Assembly: GCA_017432445.1 (NCBI GenBank)
Contig: JAFRJC010000137.1
Location: 62,001 to 126,000 of the forward strand
Source: Eggerthellaceae bacterium
GTDB lineage: Bacteria > Actinomycetota > Coriobacteriia > Coriobacteriales > Eggerthellaceae
Direction of reading: 5' to 3'
Length of the DNA: 64,000 nt
This document shows, in pieces, positions 34,786 through 43,886 of this stretch. A model generated the notes under the pieces. That model searched no databases and was not told the DNA's origin. It saw nothing but the letters and a program-made list of their open reading frames with translations. How positions within the stretch are numbered: the stretch's first letter is position 1; every line of letters starts with the position of its first letter. The translations under genes and the position numbers were made by a program.

Positions 34786-36801
34786 ATGATACGCATAGGA
34801 ATCGACACAGGCGGTACGTTCACCGACGCAGTCGTCATCGATGCGGGGGATGGCGCGCCCGAAGTGCTTGCCAAGGCCAAGGCGCTCACCACCAAAGGCG
34901 ACCTCACGCGCGGCATCGGCGCCGCCATGGACGCGCTGCCCCGAGAGGCGCTCGAGCGCGCTGAGCAAGCAGCTATCTCAACGACGCTGGCTACCAATGC
35001 TTGCGTCGAAGGAAAGGGCGGTCGGGCGAAGCTCATCATCGTGGGTACGACCGCTGAGGTGCTCCGAAGAGTTGATGCACAGGGTAAGTTCGGCATTCCT
35101 TACGCAGACGTGTTGACGACGCCCTTTGTGGGGTCCTATGACGGCGCGGAAGTAACCGTGCCCGATTGGGAAGAGCTTTACCAGCAGAACCGCGCCTTCT
35201 TCGAGGGGGCCGATTCGTTCGGCATCGCAAGTCTCTACGCGCTCAACAATGGAGCGGAAGTAGAGAGAAGCGGAGCCGCATGGTTACGCGAGAAGTTCGG
35301 GAAGGTGGTAGTCGAGGCCACTTCGGTGGCGGCTGAGCTCAACGTGATCGGCCGCGGCGCTACCGCATTGCTCAACGCGCGCCTCGTCCCCGTGATCGGG
35401 GAGTTCCTCGACGCCATCAGAGAGGCGTTCGATGCCCGCGGCCTGGACATCCCCATTTCTGTCGTGCGCAGCGACGGTACGCTCATGTCGGAAGAGCTCG
35501 CCCGCACACGTCCGGTCGAGACGATCCTCTCGGGACCTGCAGCCTCTGTCACCGGAGCCCAAGTGCTGGCCGGCACTTCGGAATGCCTTATCGTCGACAT
35601 CGGCGGCACGACGTCCGACATCTCGATTGTGCATGACGGACGACCCAATCGGACGGACGGCATCTTCATCGGCGGCTGGAAGACCCAGGTGCCAGGCGTG
35701 TTCATTGACACCATTGCACTCGGAGGCGACACGTCGGTGCGCTACACGAAGAACAGCCGCTTGGAACTTGGCGTACGCAAGGTGACGCCGCTGTGCATTG
35801 CGGCAGCGCGCTGGCCCGAGGTCAAGCGCAAGCTAGCCTATTACTATTCGAGATCGGTCATCGATTTCCATTCGCGTTACGAACTGTTCTATTTGCTCGC
35901 CAACCCCGGCGATCTTGAGCGCTACTCCAGTCCCGAACAACAGTTCTTGGAGCTGTTGCGCGAAGGCCCTATCTCCTATTTTGACGAACGGGTCGGCGCA
36001 ATCGTGGGTTTGAAGACCGATCGGCTCGAGGACATGGGCATTGTGATGCGTTGCGGTATGACGCCAACCGACGCCATGCATCTTAAAGGCGATTTCAGCG
36101 AGTTCGATGTCGAGGCCTCGCGTTTGGGGGCGAAATGCCTGCTCAAGTCATATCGTGGCAAGGAGGCTTCCGAAGAGGAAGCGGAAATTGCTAAGCTCGC
36201 CGATGAGATATACGAGCTTGCTCAGTTCAGGCTCTACAGCCAGGTGGTCGGTGCTTTTGCGCAGGATCGCTTCTGGCCTGATATGCCTTGCTCGCTTGAT
36301 GATCAGATGAAGGCGATGATAAGCGGCTCTTGGAAGCGCCGTCGTGAAACTTCTCCTGCTCCATTTGCTGTCAATTTTGGAGGAGCGGCGACGCTTGTGG
36401 GAGTTGGGGCTCCGACTCACGTATTCCTCAAAGAAGTGGGCGAAGCTCTCAACATGTCCTACGCCGTTCCTGAGCATGCAGGCGTCGCCAATGCAGTTGG
36501 CGCCGCGGCGTCACGCGTGGCAGTGGAACAACGGGTCGTAATCTATCCTCAGCGTGGTTCCGATGGCGTCATCCAGTGTTACCAAGTTCGCGGGCTGGAG
36601 CGTCTTGTGGCATGCGATACGATCGACGAGGCTCTTCAAGTTGGGCGTTCGCTCGCGCGGGAGCAAGCTGAGGCTGAAGCGCGTCGTCGTGGAGCTACGG
36701 GCGAGCTAACATGCGACATCAGCGACTCCCGTCACGTGTATAACGCCACCGGGGTTATGGAAATCGTTCGAGACTGGGTAATCACGGTCAGGGTCGAGTG
36801 A
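34786..36801 (+). CDS. Hydantoinase/oxoprolinase-family ASKHA ATPase
   Basis: A 671-residue protein of the HyuA/oxoprolinase-A family: phosphate-loop GIDTGGTFTDAVV at residues 4-16, SDGTLMSEELARTRPVETIL and LIVDIGGTTSDISIVHDG near 275-293. There is no HyuB partner nearby, and the protein lies in one run with RamA-like and DUF2284 genes. Thus a role in ATP-driven reactivation or assembly of corrinoid proteins is more likely than true hydantoinase or oxoprolinase activity (inference). Ends with a typical beta C-terminus VMEIVRDWVITVRVE. Confidence 0.88.
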   Translation: MIRIGIDTGGTFTDAVVIDAGDGAPEVLAKAKALTTKGDLTRGIGAAMDALPREALERAEQAAISTTLATNACVEGKGGRAKLIIVGTTAEVLRRVDAQGKFGIPYADVLTTPFVGSYDGAEVTVPDWEELYQQNRAFFEGADSFGIASLYALNNGAEVERSGAAWLREKFGKVVVEATSVAAELNVIGRGATALLNARLVPVIGEFLDAIREAFDARGLDIPISVVRSDGTLMSEELARTRPVETILSGPAASVTGAQVLAGTSECLIVDIGGTTSDISIVHDGRPNRTDGIFIGGWKTQVPGVFIDTIALGGDTSVRYTKNSRLELGVRKVTPLCIAAARWPEVKRKLAYYYSRSVIDFHSRYELFYLLANPGDLERYSSPEQQFLELLREGPISYFDERVGAIVGLKTDRLEDMGIVMRCGMTPTDAMHLKGDFSEFDVEASRLGAKCLLKSYRGKEASEEEAEIAKLADEIYELAQFRLYSQVVGAFAQDRFWPDMPCSLDDQMKAMISGSWKRRRETSPAPFAVNFGGAATLVGVGAPTHVFLKEVGEALNMSYAVPEHAGVANAVGAAASRVAVEQRVVIYPQRGSDGVIQCYQVRGLERLVACDTIDEALQVGRSLAREQAEAEARRRGATGELTCDISDSRHVYNATGVMEIVRDWVITVRVE

Positions 36802-37059
36802 CGAACTGCATATTCATACAGATGCTTCCTCCTCTTTGCACGAAAGCAAGTCCGGACATAGAAGAAGGCATCTGCCAGTTTCATAAGAAAGAAGTATTAG
36901 ACCTGATAGCATAGGGAATTGCCTTCCCTTGAAAAGCTATGCCAGCGCGTGATATCCAAATGGCGGGTACGTAAAAAGGCCCGCTGACAAGCTTTCCCTA
37001 GAACATTGAATGCGGTATAAGAAATTTTTATGAATAAGGGTTGGCGCAAAAAAATTCAC

Positions 37060-37088
37060 TTGACGATATTGGGTGATAAAGATATTTT
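37060..37088 (+). promoter_or_regulatory. Promoter of the corrinoid protein gene
   Basis: TTGACG (37,060-37,065), 17-bp spacer, TATTTT (37,083-37,088), in an AT-rich stretch 55 nt before the start. The rest of the 36,802-37,142 gap has no recognisable gene or cobalamin riboswitch. Confidence 0.65.
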
Positions 37089-37142
37089 ATGACCGTAGCA
37101 AATCCATGCAGCTCAAGTCGGCATCCAAGAAAGGGGAGCATC

Positions 37143-37775
37143 ATGGCAATTCTTGACGATCTTCGTGAAAAGACAATTAAGGGCAAGCGCAAGGAAACCG
37201 GTCCGCTCGTACAGCAGGCTCTGGATGAGGGTCTGGATCCCCAGGAAATCCTCGACGCAATGATCGAGGCCATGGGCATCATCGGCGAGCGCTTCACGAG
37301 GGGCGAGTGCTTCGTTCCCGAGATGCTGGTTGCAGCTCGCGCTATGACTGCTGGTACCGACGTCCTGAAGCCGGCCATGGCTGCTGGCGGCACCGAGCCG
37401 CTCGGCTACTGCGTCATCGGCACCGTTGCTGGCGACATGCACGACATCGGCAAGAACCTCGTCCGCATGATGATCGAGGGCAAGGGCGTTGAGGTTACCG
37501 ACCTGGGCGTCGACGTTGCTCCCGAGGCTTTCGTTGATTACCTGAGCCAGCATCCCGAGTGCAAGCTCGTGGCTCTGTCCGCTCTTCTGACCACCACCAT
37601 GCCTTCGCTCGACGCAACCGTCAAGGCCATCGTTGACGCCGGTCTGCGCGACCAGGTCAAGATCATGGTCGGTGGCGCTCCTGTCACCCAGGAATTCGCC
37701 GACGAAATCGGCGCTGACGCCTACACGCCCGACGCTGGCGCTGCTGCCGAGAAGGCCGCTGAGCTCCTCGCATAA
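37143..37775 (+). CDS. Corrinoid protein of the methyl-transfer system
   Basis: A 210-residue cobalamin shuttle (MtaC/MtbC/OdmA type). The N-terminal four-helix cap domain (LVQQALDEGLDPQEILDAMI) is residues 1-85. The Rossmann B12 domain has the His-ligand motif GDMHDIGKNLV near residues 98-108 and a conserved GGAPVTQEFADEIGADAY. It accepts methyl groups from MT-I enzymes and gives them to MT-II. Start at MAILDD after AGAAAGGGGAG. Codon use is very clean, indicating high expression. Single copy in this window, so shared by all MT-I. Confidence 0.95.
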   Translation: MAILDDLREKTIKGKRKETGPLVQQALDEGLDPQEILDAMIEAMGIIGERFTRGECFVPEMLVAARAMTAGTDVLKPAMAAGGTEPLGYCVIGTVAGDMHDIGKNLVRMMIEGKGVEVTDLGVDVAPEAFVDYLSQHPECKLVALSALLTTTMPSLDATVKAIVDAGLRDQVKIMVGGAPVTQEFADEIGADAYTPDAGAAAEKAAELLA

Positions 37776-37799
37776 CATAAAGCAAATCCAAATTTGCCT

Positions 37800-37826
37800 A
37801 AGGGCCGCTCAATTAGAGCGGCCCTT
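37800..37826 (+). terminator. Terminator of the corrinoid protein gene
   Basis: AAGGGCCGCTC (37,800-37,810) pairs perfectly with GAGCGGCCCTT (37,816-37,826), loop AATTA, then TT. Confidence 0.93.
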
Positions 37827-37840
37827 TTCTATGTGGCGAG

Positions 37841-37871
37841 ATAGCCAAAAGGGGACAGTCCTTTTGGCTAT
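37841..37871. repeat. Palindrome with AAAAGG core between convergent genes
   Basis: ATAGCCAAAAGG (37,841-37,852) pairs with CCTTTTGGCTAT (37,860-37,871), loop GGACAGT. It overlaps the stop codon of the leftward regulator. Likely its terminator, and a member of the AAAGGGG-type palindromes. Confidence 0.6.
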
Positions 37872-39391
37872 TTAGTATTCAGCAATGTGTTCAGCGATAC
37901 CATCAAGTAGAAGCGCAGGTTAGAATCCTCGAGGTCGACGTCTATGATTTCCTCGATCTTGTTGAGACGGTTGCGCAACGTGTTACGGTGCAGGTAGAGC
38001 GCCTTGGCGGTGGAGACTGCGTTGCGTTCGAATTGGAGGTAACCGAGTAGCGTGAGGCAGTAGCTCGTATGATGCGCTTTATCGTACGAGTGGAGCACCT
38101 CCGCTTCGTAGCAGATGGGCAGTGAGTTCCTGCAATGGTCGGCAAGCAAACGCGGGAAGGTGCTATCGCATGAGATGACGCGTGGCTCCAGGTTATCGTC
38201 CTCCTCGATCGTGTCGTGTATGTGCATGTTCTGCTCGTAGTAGAACGGCATTTGCGCAAAGTCGCTGAATCGGTTGCTGAGAACGATGATTCGTTTGAGC
38301 GCCGTGCTGCTCTTGTGAAGATGGCTCATGAACTTGTCGACATCATCGAGCTCGATGTGATAGAGCAAGATGGCGGTGTCCTTGTAGATGTATGCATGAC
38401 TATCGAAGTCAGCCGACAGCTGACCCATCGTGCGCATGTGCAACAGATGGTTGTTGTATTCGTCGGGCGAGAAGCGCACCGTGGCCATACGAAAGTCGGA
38501 TTCGATATCCCAACGCGTTTCACGCTTGAGCTCCTGGGCGATGTCGCGCCTGCTCGTGAGCATGCCGTCGAGCATGTGGACGATGTAGCTGTTCTGGAAA
38601 CCTGCGATATAACCTTGCTGTGCTCCGCGCGACGACATGATTGGCGCGATGAGCTTGCCGAATTCCTCGGCTATTTCTACTTCGCAATAGCCTAAGTCGC
38701 CCCAAGTATCGATCATGAAGTAATAGCCCACGAGCCTACCCCGGTAACGAATGGGCTTTGCAAGGATGCGGATCGTGTAGACGTCGGAGTCTATGAGCGC
38801 GGCATGGGGGAGGTTGGAGATGCGGTAATAGTCCCCGGTGCGGTTGAGGGCATCCACGATATTCAAAGGATACAATCCGTCGTGGAGCATCTGATAATGC
38901 CAGGTAGCGCTAATCTCGCCCATCTCGAAGTCAACGCGCGAAATCATGCGCCAGCCCGCATCGGCCACGTACTGGGGTCGGGGCACGAATTCGGCCGTCG
39001 CGTCAACAAGGCTTTGATAGGAAGCATCGGAGAGCAGGAGATTGTTGATCGTATCGTGCCAGTTGCGGTACCTTTCCGTCTCCTTAACTATGTAGTCAAA
39101 CAAGCGGTCTAGGTCACAGATGTCGGGAACGATGATGCGGGGAATGCCCACGCATTTATCTGCGAGCGAATCGGGCACGACACAACCGAACGTATCGGCA
39201 GGGTCGAGTGCGGGGGAGGGCACTTCCTTCTCGTCAGTTACGAAATACAAGAATCCTGCATGGCTTGCGAAACGCGTGGATGCAATCCCAACCCATTGAA
39301 TGGTGAGCCTTCCAACATGCTCGTCGGCAATTTGAGCTCGTGGGACAACTTTAAGCGTTTTTGTGTACACATAACGGAGCGAGAGTTTCAT
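37868..39391 (-). CDS. PucR/CdaR-type transcriptional regulator
   Basis: 507 residues with a variable N-terminal sensory region and the PucR-type C-terminal helix-turn-helix (ERNAVSTAKALYLHRNTLRN, then RLNKIEEIIDVDLEDSNLRF near residues 455-495). It faces away from the GPH symporter gene and is adjacent to the corrinoid protein gene. It likely activates transport and demethylation genes in response to a substrate (inference). A TGTGCA palindrome lies in the divergent spacer. Confidence 0.88.
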   Translation of the reverse strand: MKLSLRYVYTKTLKVVPRAQIADEHVGRLTIQWVGIASTRFASHAGFLYFVTDEKEVPSPALDPADTFGCVVPDSLADKCVGIPRIIVPDICDLDRLFDYIVKETERYRNWHDTINNLLLSDASYQSLVDATAEFVPRPQYVADAGWRMISRVDFEMGEISATWHYQMLHDGLYPLNIVDALNRTGDYYRISNLPHAALIDSDVYTIRILAKPIRYRGRLVGYYFMIDTWGDLGYCEVEIAEEFGKLIAPIMSSRGAQQGYIAGFQNSYIVHMLDGMLTSRRDIAQELKRETRWDIESDFRMATVRFSPDEYNNHLLHMRTMGQLSADFDSHAYIYKDTAILLYHIELDDVDKFMSHLHKSSTALKRIIVLSNRFSDFAQMPFYYEQNMHIHDTIEEDDNLEPRVISCDSTFPRLLADHCRNSLPICYEAEVLHSYDKAHHTSYCLTLLGYLQFERNAVSTAKALYLHRNTLRNRLNKIEEIIDVDLEDSNLRFYLMVSLNTLLNTK

Positions 39392-39445
39392 ATCTAACGA
39401 TCCTTATCGATTAGCCATATAAGTCATAGCGTCGGCATTTCTAAC

Positions 39446-39461
39446 TGTGCATTATTGCACA
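39446..39461. promoter_or_regulatory. Possible operator in the regulator/GPH divergent spacer
   Basis: Perfect palindrome TGTGCA-TTAT-TGCACA (39,446-39,461), 106 bp before the symporter start. A related GGTGCACTTGCAG lies 25 bp further. Candidate site for the divergent PucR-type regulator. Confidence 0.45.
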
Positions 39462-39567
39462 ACTTATTGGGCAAATAATGGTATCTGGTGCACTTGCAGC
39501 CGTGAACGGTTGTTTTTAAGATTTTTTCAAGGTGGGTAAAGTGTTGTCTCGTAGAAAGGGGAAAGCA

Positions 39568-41061
39568 ATGACTGACGAGACCAAACAAGTCGAGAAGCAG
39601 GATACACCCACTCTGCCTCCCGACTACAAACCGCTGTCTACAGCGCTGAGGTTCTTCTACGGCGTTGGCGACTTCGGCTTCAACATCATGAACTCGGTGG
39701 AGAACTACTACTTCGTGTTCTTCCTCACCAACTGCGCGATGCTCGACCCGGTGCTCGCCGGTGTCGTGTCGACGGTCGGTTCCGTCATCGACGCAATCGT
39801 CGGTTGGCTGTGGGGTGCGATCATCAACACGATCAAGCCCATGAAGTGGGGTCGTTATCGCTCCTTCCTGTTCATCATGCCTTGGGCTGTCCCGATTCTG
39901 TTCGCGCTCGACTATGTGAAGTTCTCTGACAACCCGGTAGTCACCGCCGCGTTGATCACAGTCTTCTATGTCGCATCGCACTGCACCTGGGACTTCCCGT
40001 ATGTTGCGAACGTTTCGATGATCGCAGTCGTAGGCCAGACGCCCGAGGACCGCGCTCACCTCGCCTCTACCCGTGGCATGTGGTCGAACGCATCCAAGAT
40101 TCTGTTCGCCTACATCTTCCCGCCCGTTGCTCTGCTCGGCGCGATGATCCTGGGCAACCAGAATACAGATCCCGCAGCTGCGCCCGCCAACTACGCGTTT
40201 GCGGCGTTTGTTTTCGGTTGCTGCATGGCTGCTCTCTACAACGTGCACTTCTTCATCACCAAGGGTTACGAGAAGGAGTACACCAAGGAAGAGCTCGCCA
40301 ACTGGAAATCTGCAAAGAAGGAAGACAAGACCAACAACAGCGCTGGCGACCTCGGCCGTTCCATCGCTCAGAACCCGAACGTCATCTTCCTGATGCTGGG
40401 CGACGTCGCGAAGTGGATCTTCAACTTCGTCGTCGGCGGCACCGCAGTTTACTACTTCACCTATGTCGCGTTCGATCCTGCCATGCTCGCTAACTACATC
40501 TTCGCGACCAACGTCGGCACCGTTGTCGGCGCTTACCTGGGCGGCCCTGTTTCCAAGGCTCTCAGGGGCTCGAAGAAGGCAGTTATCGCAGCCTTCATCG
40601 TCATGATCGCGATGCTGCTCATCGCACGCGTCAGCTACCAGCAGATGATGGTCGTCGTGGTTTGCATGACCGTCGCTCAGGCTGGTTACGGCCTCATCTA
40701 CGCGGTCATCCCCGCGATGTACGGCGACTGCGTCGTCTACTCCGAGTGGAAGACCGGCAAGAACTCCGCTGGTTGGATTTCCGGCCTGCAGGTTCTGCCC
40801 CTTAAGATCGGCTTCTTCGCACGTGGCGTGGTCATCCCGGCCATCCTGGCAGCAGCCGGTTTCGTCGCAGGCATGACCGCCGACCAGTCGACGCCCGCCC
40901 TGCAAGAGGGCATCGTCAACGGTTGGTTCGTGCTTCCCGCGATCCTTTGCGTCATCTCCATGCTGATCCTCCTGTTCGGTTACAGGATCAACAATGACGT
41001 TCTGGCACAGGCTCAGAAGGAAATTGCTGAGCGTCAGCACAACGAGCAGAACGCTGAATAA
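39568..41061 (+). CDS. GPH-family MFS symporter
   Basis: A 497-residue 12-helix transporter of the glycoside-pentoside-hexuronide:cation symporter family, as seen in FFYGVGDFGFNIMNSVENYYF, VGWLWGAIINTIKPMKWGRYRSFLF, YGLIYAVIPAMYGDCVVYSEWKTGKNSAG. Start MTDETKQ after AAAGGGGAAAG. In this setting, it may import methoxylated glycosides or betaine-like compounds; the cargo cannot be told. Very high-expression codon use. Confidence 0.9.
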   Translation: MTDETKQVEKQDTPTLPPDYKPLSTALRFFYGVGDFGFNIMNSVENYYFVFFLTNCAMLDPVLAGVVSTVGSVIDAIVGWLWGAIINTIKPMKWGRYRSFLFIMPWAVPILFALDYVKFSDNPVVTAALITVFYVASHCTWDFPYVANVSMIAVVGQTPEDRAHLASTRGMWSNASKILFAYIFPPVALLGAMILGNQNTDPAAAPANYAFAAFVFGCCMAALYNVHFFITKGYEKEYTKEELANWKSAKKEDKTNNSAGDLGRSIAQNPNVIFLMLGDVAKWIFNFVVGGTAVYYFTYVAFDPAMLANYIFATNVGTVVGAYLGGPVSKALRGSKKAVIAAFIVMIAMLLIARVSYQQMMVVVVCMTVAQAGYGLIYAVIPAMYGDCVVYSEWKTGKNSAGWISGLQVLPLKIGFFARGVVIPAILAAAGFVAGMTADQSTPALQEGIVNGWFVLPAILCVISMLILLFGYRINNDVLAQAQKEIAERQHNEQNAE

Positions 41062-41075
41062 TGCTCGATGAGACG

Positions 41076-41104
41076 GTGCACGGCCCGTTTAACGGGCTGT
41101 GCAC
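41076..41104 (+). terminator. Terminator of the GPH gene
   Basis: GTGCACGGCCCGTT pairs with AACGGGCTGTGCAC (one G-U pair) with a minimal loop. No clear T run; position 15 nt past the stop supports termination. Confidence 0.7.
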
Positions 41105-41190
41105 CAACTCGCCGAATCACGTGCTATAGTATGAGAACTTGCACGACTTATTACTCGACTTGGATATAGCAGGTAATGGAAGGTGCCCAC

Positions 41191-41739
41191 ATGGCAGGAT
41201 TGATGGACGCGTTTGCGCAAGCGCGAGCGAGCCGGCAGAAGAAGTCGCCGCTCGAGGTCGGCCTCAGGACCGGCCTCCTCATCGTGGCGATTGTCATCTG
41301 CGTCCTGCTGATCAAGCGCTTCGAGCCAGACCAGCTCATCATCCTGCTGTTCCCCATCCTGATTATTGGAATCCTGGTCACCATCCATACGGTCAGGAGC
41401 AATCCCAAGAACAAGGCGGATGTAAAGGACGAGCACGAGACGTGCATGCCCATTCTGGAGAGGTATCAGCAGAAGAAGGACGTCAAGCGGCTGATGCGCG
41501 ATTATGACGAGTGGTGGGAAGGTGACCACAGCAACTATACGCGCATGCACTTCGCCGCAAAAATTATCGACATCCTTCAGGACAACAAGAAGTACGAGAA
41601 GGCACTCAAGGTGCTGTACCAGGTTGCCGAGCTTCCTCTCAAGGGACGCGATCACTACGATTTCGACAACTACCTCAGGAAGGTTGAGCCCATCCTGCAG
41701 GAGGGACTCGAAAAGCAGCGCAAGACGCAGGGTAAGTAG
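41191..41739 (+). CDS. Small membrane protein of unknown function
   Basis: 182 residues (start ATG 41,191 after GGAAGG; ATG 41,176 is the alternative). Residues 25-70 form two close hydrophobic helices (TGLLIVAIVICVLLI, LIILLFPILIIGILV). A charged cytoplasmic-looking helical region of about 110 residues follows, with TPR-like sequence KIIDILQDNKKYEKALKVLY. A TATAGT box about 60 nt upstream could be its -10. Lies between the GPH symporter and MT-I genes. No family recognised. Confidence 0.72.
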   Translation: MAGLMDAFAQARASRQKKSPLEVGLRTGLLIVAIVICVLLIKRFEPDQLIILLFPILIIGILVTIHTVRSNPKNKADVKDEHETCMPILERYQQKKDVKRLMRDYDEWWEGDHSNYTRMHFAAKIIDILQDNKKYEKALKVLYQVAELPLKGRDHYDFDNYLRKVEPILQEGLEKQRKTQGK

Positions 41740-41847
41740 ATCGTGTAGCTTCTCCAGCAAGAAACGCATGTGAATAGGTTGCATTGAGCGCCCCGTGCAT
41801 AGGGTGTGAGGGCGTTTATGAAAGAACCAGATAAGAAAGGAGCGCAC

Positions 41848-42870
41848 ATGGGCGATTACAAGCTCACTCCGCGCGAGAACCTCCTTGAGGTTATGAAGGG
41901 CGGAAAGCCCGAGCGCTTCGTTAAGCAGTACGAAGCCTTCAACATCCCGTTCAGGGATCTTGCCTCTTACCGCTGGCGCAACAACCCGCGTCCGGGTGAG
42001 GTCAACAAGGTTAACAACTGGGGCGTCACCGTATCGTGGGCCGAGGGCCAACCCGGCGCCTTCCCGGTGCACACGCCCGAGAAGATCGTGTGCAAGGACA
42101 TCGAGGAGTGGCAGGACTACGTCACCGCCCCCGATCCCTACACGATTCCCGAGGCTGAGTGGGAGAAGGACCAGGAAGCCTGGGACAAGATCGACCGCAA
42201 AGAGCAGTTCGCCATGGCGTTCGTGGCTCCTGGCGTGTTCGAGAACGCCCACTACCTGTGCGAGATCTCCAACGTGCTCATGGCATTCTACGAGTGCCCC
42301 GATGAGCTCAAGGAACTCATCAAGTACCTCACCGAGTGGGAGCTGAAGCTCGCCGAGGTTATCTGCGACCACCTGCATCCCGACGGAGTCTTCCACCACG
42401 ACGACTGGGGTACCCAGATTTCCACGTTCGTGGCGCCCGACATGTTCGCCGAGTTCTTCGAAGAGCCGTACAAGGAGATTTACGGTTACTGGAAGAGCCG
42501 CGGTGCCGAAATCGTTGCGCACCACTCCGACTCTTACGGCGAGACCATCGTGCCGACCATGATCGAAATGGGCATCGACGTGTGGCAGGGTGTCATGAAC
42601 ACCAACGACATCCCCGCATGCATCGAGAAGTACGGCAAGGACATCACCTTCATGGGCGGCATCGACTCCGCGTCGGTTGACCACCCGGGTTGGGAGCGCG
42701 ACGAGATCGTGACTCAGGTCAAGCGCACCTGCGACGAAAACGGTCCGCTGTACTTCATCCCGTGCCTGTCCCAGGGCCTTCCCATCTCCACCTTCCCGGG
42801 TGTCTACGACGCCACGAACGAGGAGATCGAGAAGTACTCGAAGATCTACTGGGCCGAGCACAACCTGTAA
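41848..42870 (+). CDS. UroD-family corrinoid methyltransferase (MT-I), copy 1
   Basis: A 340-residue uroporphyrinogen-decarboxylase-fold methyltransferase, expected to move a methyl group from a donor (methoxy-aromatic, methylamine or similar) to the corrinoid protein. Start MGDYKLTPRENLLEV after AAAGGAG. Landmarks shared with the other two copies: ERFVKQYEAF, FHHDDWGTQISTF, AHHSDSYGETIVPTMIEMG, DVWQGVMNTND. A His-rich pocket replaces the HxC...C zinc motif of MtaA/MtbA (HSDSY here). Likely induced with the nearby GPH carrier. Confidence 0.9.
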   Translation: MGDYKLTPRENLLEVMKGGKPERFVKQYEAFNIPFRDLASYRWRNNPRPGEVNKVNNWGVTVSWAEGQPGAFPVHTPEKIVCKDIEEWQDYVTAPDPYTIPEAEWEKDQEAWDKIDRKEQFAMAFVAPGVFENAHYLCEISNVLMAFYECPDELKELIKYLTEWELKLAEVICDHLHPDGVFHHDDWGTQISTFVAPDMFAEFFEEPYKEIYGYWKSRGAEIVAHHSDSYGETIVPTMIEMGIDVWQGVMNTNDIPACIEKYGKDITFMGGIDSASVDHPGWERDEIVTQVKRTCDENGPLYFIPCLSQGLPISTFPGVYDATNEEIEKYSKIYWAEHNL

Positions 42871-42914
42871 AGGGTTTGGAACTGTATAACCCTCCCGACT
42901 GTTCCAAAAAAGCG

Positions 42915-42947
42915 AAGAGCCATCTGGATAGGGGCCAGATGGCTCTT
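42915..42947 (+). terminator. Terminator of MT-I copy 1
   Basis: AAGAGCCATCTGG (42,915-42,927) pairs perfectly with CCAGATGGCTCTT (42,935-42,947), followed by CTTAT. Confidence 0.9.
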
Positions 42948-42998
42948 CTTATATGTTGGATTGCATGTCGACTACGGTTTCCGATACCGCGTCGCAGT

Positions 42999-43760
42999 CT
43001 ATTTCTTCAAAACGAAATCTGGGCTCATCTCCTGCCATGCGTTCATGCGGGCGCGAAGCTCGGCTTTGCTCTCCTCGTCTTCCTTAAGAGCTAGCAGCTC
43101 CCAGTCCATCTGTCCAAGCGCTTCGATGACCTCGGAAAGCTTTGTGTAGGGAATGGAGATTACCAAACGGCCAGCAGGATACACCTTGCGGCGGCTCATG
43201 CCGTGTCCCATGCCTGAAATGGTGTAGTTCACCTTTCCGGTTACGTAGGGATAACCAAAAAGCCATGCGCAAGACAGAACGGGTGAGGCCGTGCTCTGCC
43301 AAAGGTCGCCCGATATATAACTCGTGGCCCTCATGATGATGCTGGCTTGCGTGATGTCTGCAACGCACAGCAAGATGTCGGGTTCGAAATCGCATAAGTG
43401 GAGTGGGCAGAACACCACGAAGTTTACGGACCCCGGAGTGAGAGTCTTGATCTCATGGTACAGGCGGGCGTTGGGTGCCTGGGTTCTGAAGACGCCGAAG
43501 TCCTTGCCGGCCTGGCCGCTTGCCGCCAGGGGCGGTTTCTCGATCATGCCCATGATCATCTTGCCGAAGCAGTTGTCATCGTCTTTCATGACGAAGAACG
43601 CACGGTCCTCCACAGCGGCCTTCTTGGCAAATTCGCAGAACGAGAGCACTTCGTCAACACGCTCGAACCCTTCAGATTGGCTGAAGCAATACTTGATGGC
43701 AATCGGCTGAAATTCGCATCCGAGTTGGTAAAACAGGTCCTTGGCTTCTTGCGTAAGCAT
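42999..43760 (-). CDS. DUF169 family protein
   Basis: A 253-residue protein with start MLTQEAKDLFYQLGCEFQPI after AAGGAG. DUF169 proteins are widespread in anaerobes and often lie near corrinoid or one-carbon genes; their function is unknown. Cysteines are in DDNCFGKMIMG, CEFAKK and CPLHLCDF, hinting at metal or cofactor binding. Convergent with MT-I copy 1. Confidence 0.85.
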   Translation of the reverse strand: MLTQEAKDLFYQLGCEFQPIAIKYCFSQSEGFERVDEVLSFCEFAKKAAVEDRAFFVMKDDDNCFGKMIMGMIEKPPLAASGQAGKDFGVFRTQAPNARLYHEIKTLTPGSVNFVVFCPLHLCDFEPDILLCVADITQASIIMRATSYISGDLWQSTASPVLSCAWLFGYPYVTGKVNYTISGMGHGMSRRKVYPAGRLVISIPYTKLSEVIEALGQMDWELLALKEDEESKAELRARMNAWQEMSPDFVLKK

Positions 43761-43886
43761 GTGCCGCTCCTTCGGCTTCGGTGGCTTCCCTATTACGTTA
43801 TGGTAGTACAAGGCGCATCGTGCCACCACAGTATTCGCTTATTTTGCCAAGCAGGTGACGACAAACGTGTTTGCTAGAATGGGCGC

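Noticed and set aside
36802-37142. Possible cobalamin riboswitch before the corrinoid protein gene
   Set aside because: No B12-box-like conserved element could be recognised; only a good promoter was seen.
39424-41040. 538-residue minus-strand frame
   Set aside because: Antisense shadow of the GPH symporter.
41089-42861. 590-residue minus-strand frame
   Set aside because: Antisense shadow across the small membrane protein and MT-I copy 1.
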